The position numbers and the translations under genes are program-made. 64,000 bases of DNA from NCBI GenBank assembly GCA_946480715.1, contig CAMLKK010000011.1, forward strand, positions 1-64,000, in the 5' to 3' direction. The notes beneath the pieces were generated by a model. It did not search any database, had not been told where the DNA came from, and was given only the letters and a program-made list of their open reading frames with translations. Origin of the DNA: an uncultured Bacteriovorax sp. (GTDB lineage: Bacteria > Bdellovibrionota > Bacteriovoracia > Bacteriovoracales > Bacteriovoracaceae). Below, in pieces: positions 63,670 through 64,000 of this stretch; position 1 is the first letter of the stretch; every line of letters begins with the position of its first letter.

Positions 63670-64000
63670 TGTTTGATTTCCAAAAATACGCAAGCAATAT
63701 TGCTCTAATCGAGGGCCATCAAAAAATTACTTTCGCAGAGCTTGAGAAGTTAATTACTAACTTGAAATCGATTGTAGGCAATATTCCTAAAGGAGCGGTT
63801 GTATCTTTGTTGGGTGACTTCACCATTCAAAATGTTTCAATGCTTATCAGCTTATTGGAAAATAAAAATATAGTGGTTCCACTTTTATCGGCAAATGCAA
63901 ATCGATATGAAGAAGGGTTTGTTGAGTATATTGTAGAGTTTAAGCAAGAGTGGATTATAACTAAGCGTGCGACGAACAAGGAGCATAAAGCTTTAAGGGA
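63669..64000 (+). CDS. AMP-forming ligase, N-terminal part (partial)
   Basis: Starts with GTG overlapping the reductase stop by one base and runs off the window after 110 codons. The beginning resembles the N-terminal domain of adenylate-forming enzymes (NIALIEGHQKITFAELEKL, then NIPKGAVVSLLGDFT), similar in layout to the gene at 47861. The AMP-binding motifs lie outside the window, so the call rests on this start and on the operon. Confidence 0.65.
   Translation, partial: MFDFQKYASNIALIEGHQKITFAELEKLITNLKSIVGNIPKGAVVSLLGDFTIQNVSMLISLLENKNIVVPLLSANANRYEEGFVEYIVEFKQEWIITKRATNKEHKALR

Overview
The window is about 64 kb of a low-GC, Gram-negative bacterial chromosome. The ribosomal gene order, the lipoprotein and signal-peptide types and the general protein character suggest the Bdellovibrionota, most likely Bacteriovoracales (Bacteriovorax/Peredibacter-like). 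This assignment is inferred from general resemblance; no marker tree or database search was run.

Region 1 (1-13982): the end of tuf, then one co-directional translation superoperon: S10 (rpsJ-rplC-D-W-B-rpsS-rplV-rpsC-rplP-rpmC-rpsQ), spc (rplN-X-E-rpsN-H-rplF-R-rpsE-rpmD-rplO-secY-adk), infA-rpmJ, and alpha (rpsM-rpsK-rpoA-rplQ). rpsD and map, found here in many bacteria, are absent. Region 2 (14001-21666): an anchored thioredoxin-like protein, a sigma-54 activator, a three-gene acyl-CoA carboxylase (carboxyltransferase, biotin carboxylase, biotin carrier) and two exported proteins. Three of these genes start directly after a terminator hairpin whose 3' arm is also their Shine-Dalgarno sequence. 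Methylmalonyl-CoA mutase and its chaperone MeaB (28157-31260) would complete the propionyl-CoA to succinyl-CoA route apart from the epimerase.

Region 3 (21663-43291) mixes housekeeping genes (M16 peptidase, HemW) with accessory genes: four radical SAM proteins with Cys-rich N-terminal domains, a nucleotidyltransferase-like protein, an SGNH hydrolase, and a compact minus-strand operon that looks like a new RiPP (ribosomally made, modified peptide) locus. That operon holds an unlisted 50-residue precursor-like peptide, a PqqD-like protein, a GT4 glycosyltransferase, an unknown protein and an Asp/Asn-hydroxylase-like protein. Divergent from it lies a tandemly duplicated pair (GT4 glycosyltransferase plus unknown partner).

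Region 4 (43292-46495): an ABC importer of the SsuABC/TauABC/ThiXYZ type beside an FNR-like regulator, with an FNR-geometry palindrome at an activating distance from a promoter-like sequence. Region 5 (46503-64000): two Dlt-like acylation modules (MBOAT acyltransferase, AMP-forming ligase, carrier protein, SGNH-type protein) flank a cassette of a degenerate phosphoesterase, two HxD hydroxylases, a radical SAM enzyme, a GT2 glycosyltransferase, an HPr-kinase-like ATPase, a UnbV/UnbU-like pair and a lipoprotein hydrolase. The overall picture is a core translation locus followed by a surface- and peptide-modification island. No tRNA, rRNA, IS element or CRISPR array was seen, and no gene-free stretch exceeds 300 bases; the longest, about 240 bases (38388-38626), holds a promoter and a possible operator.
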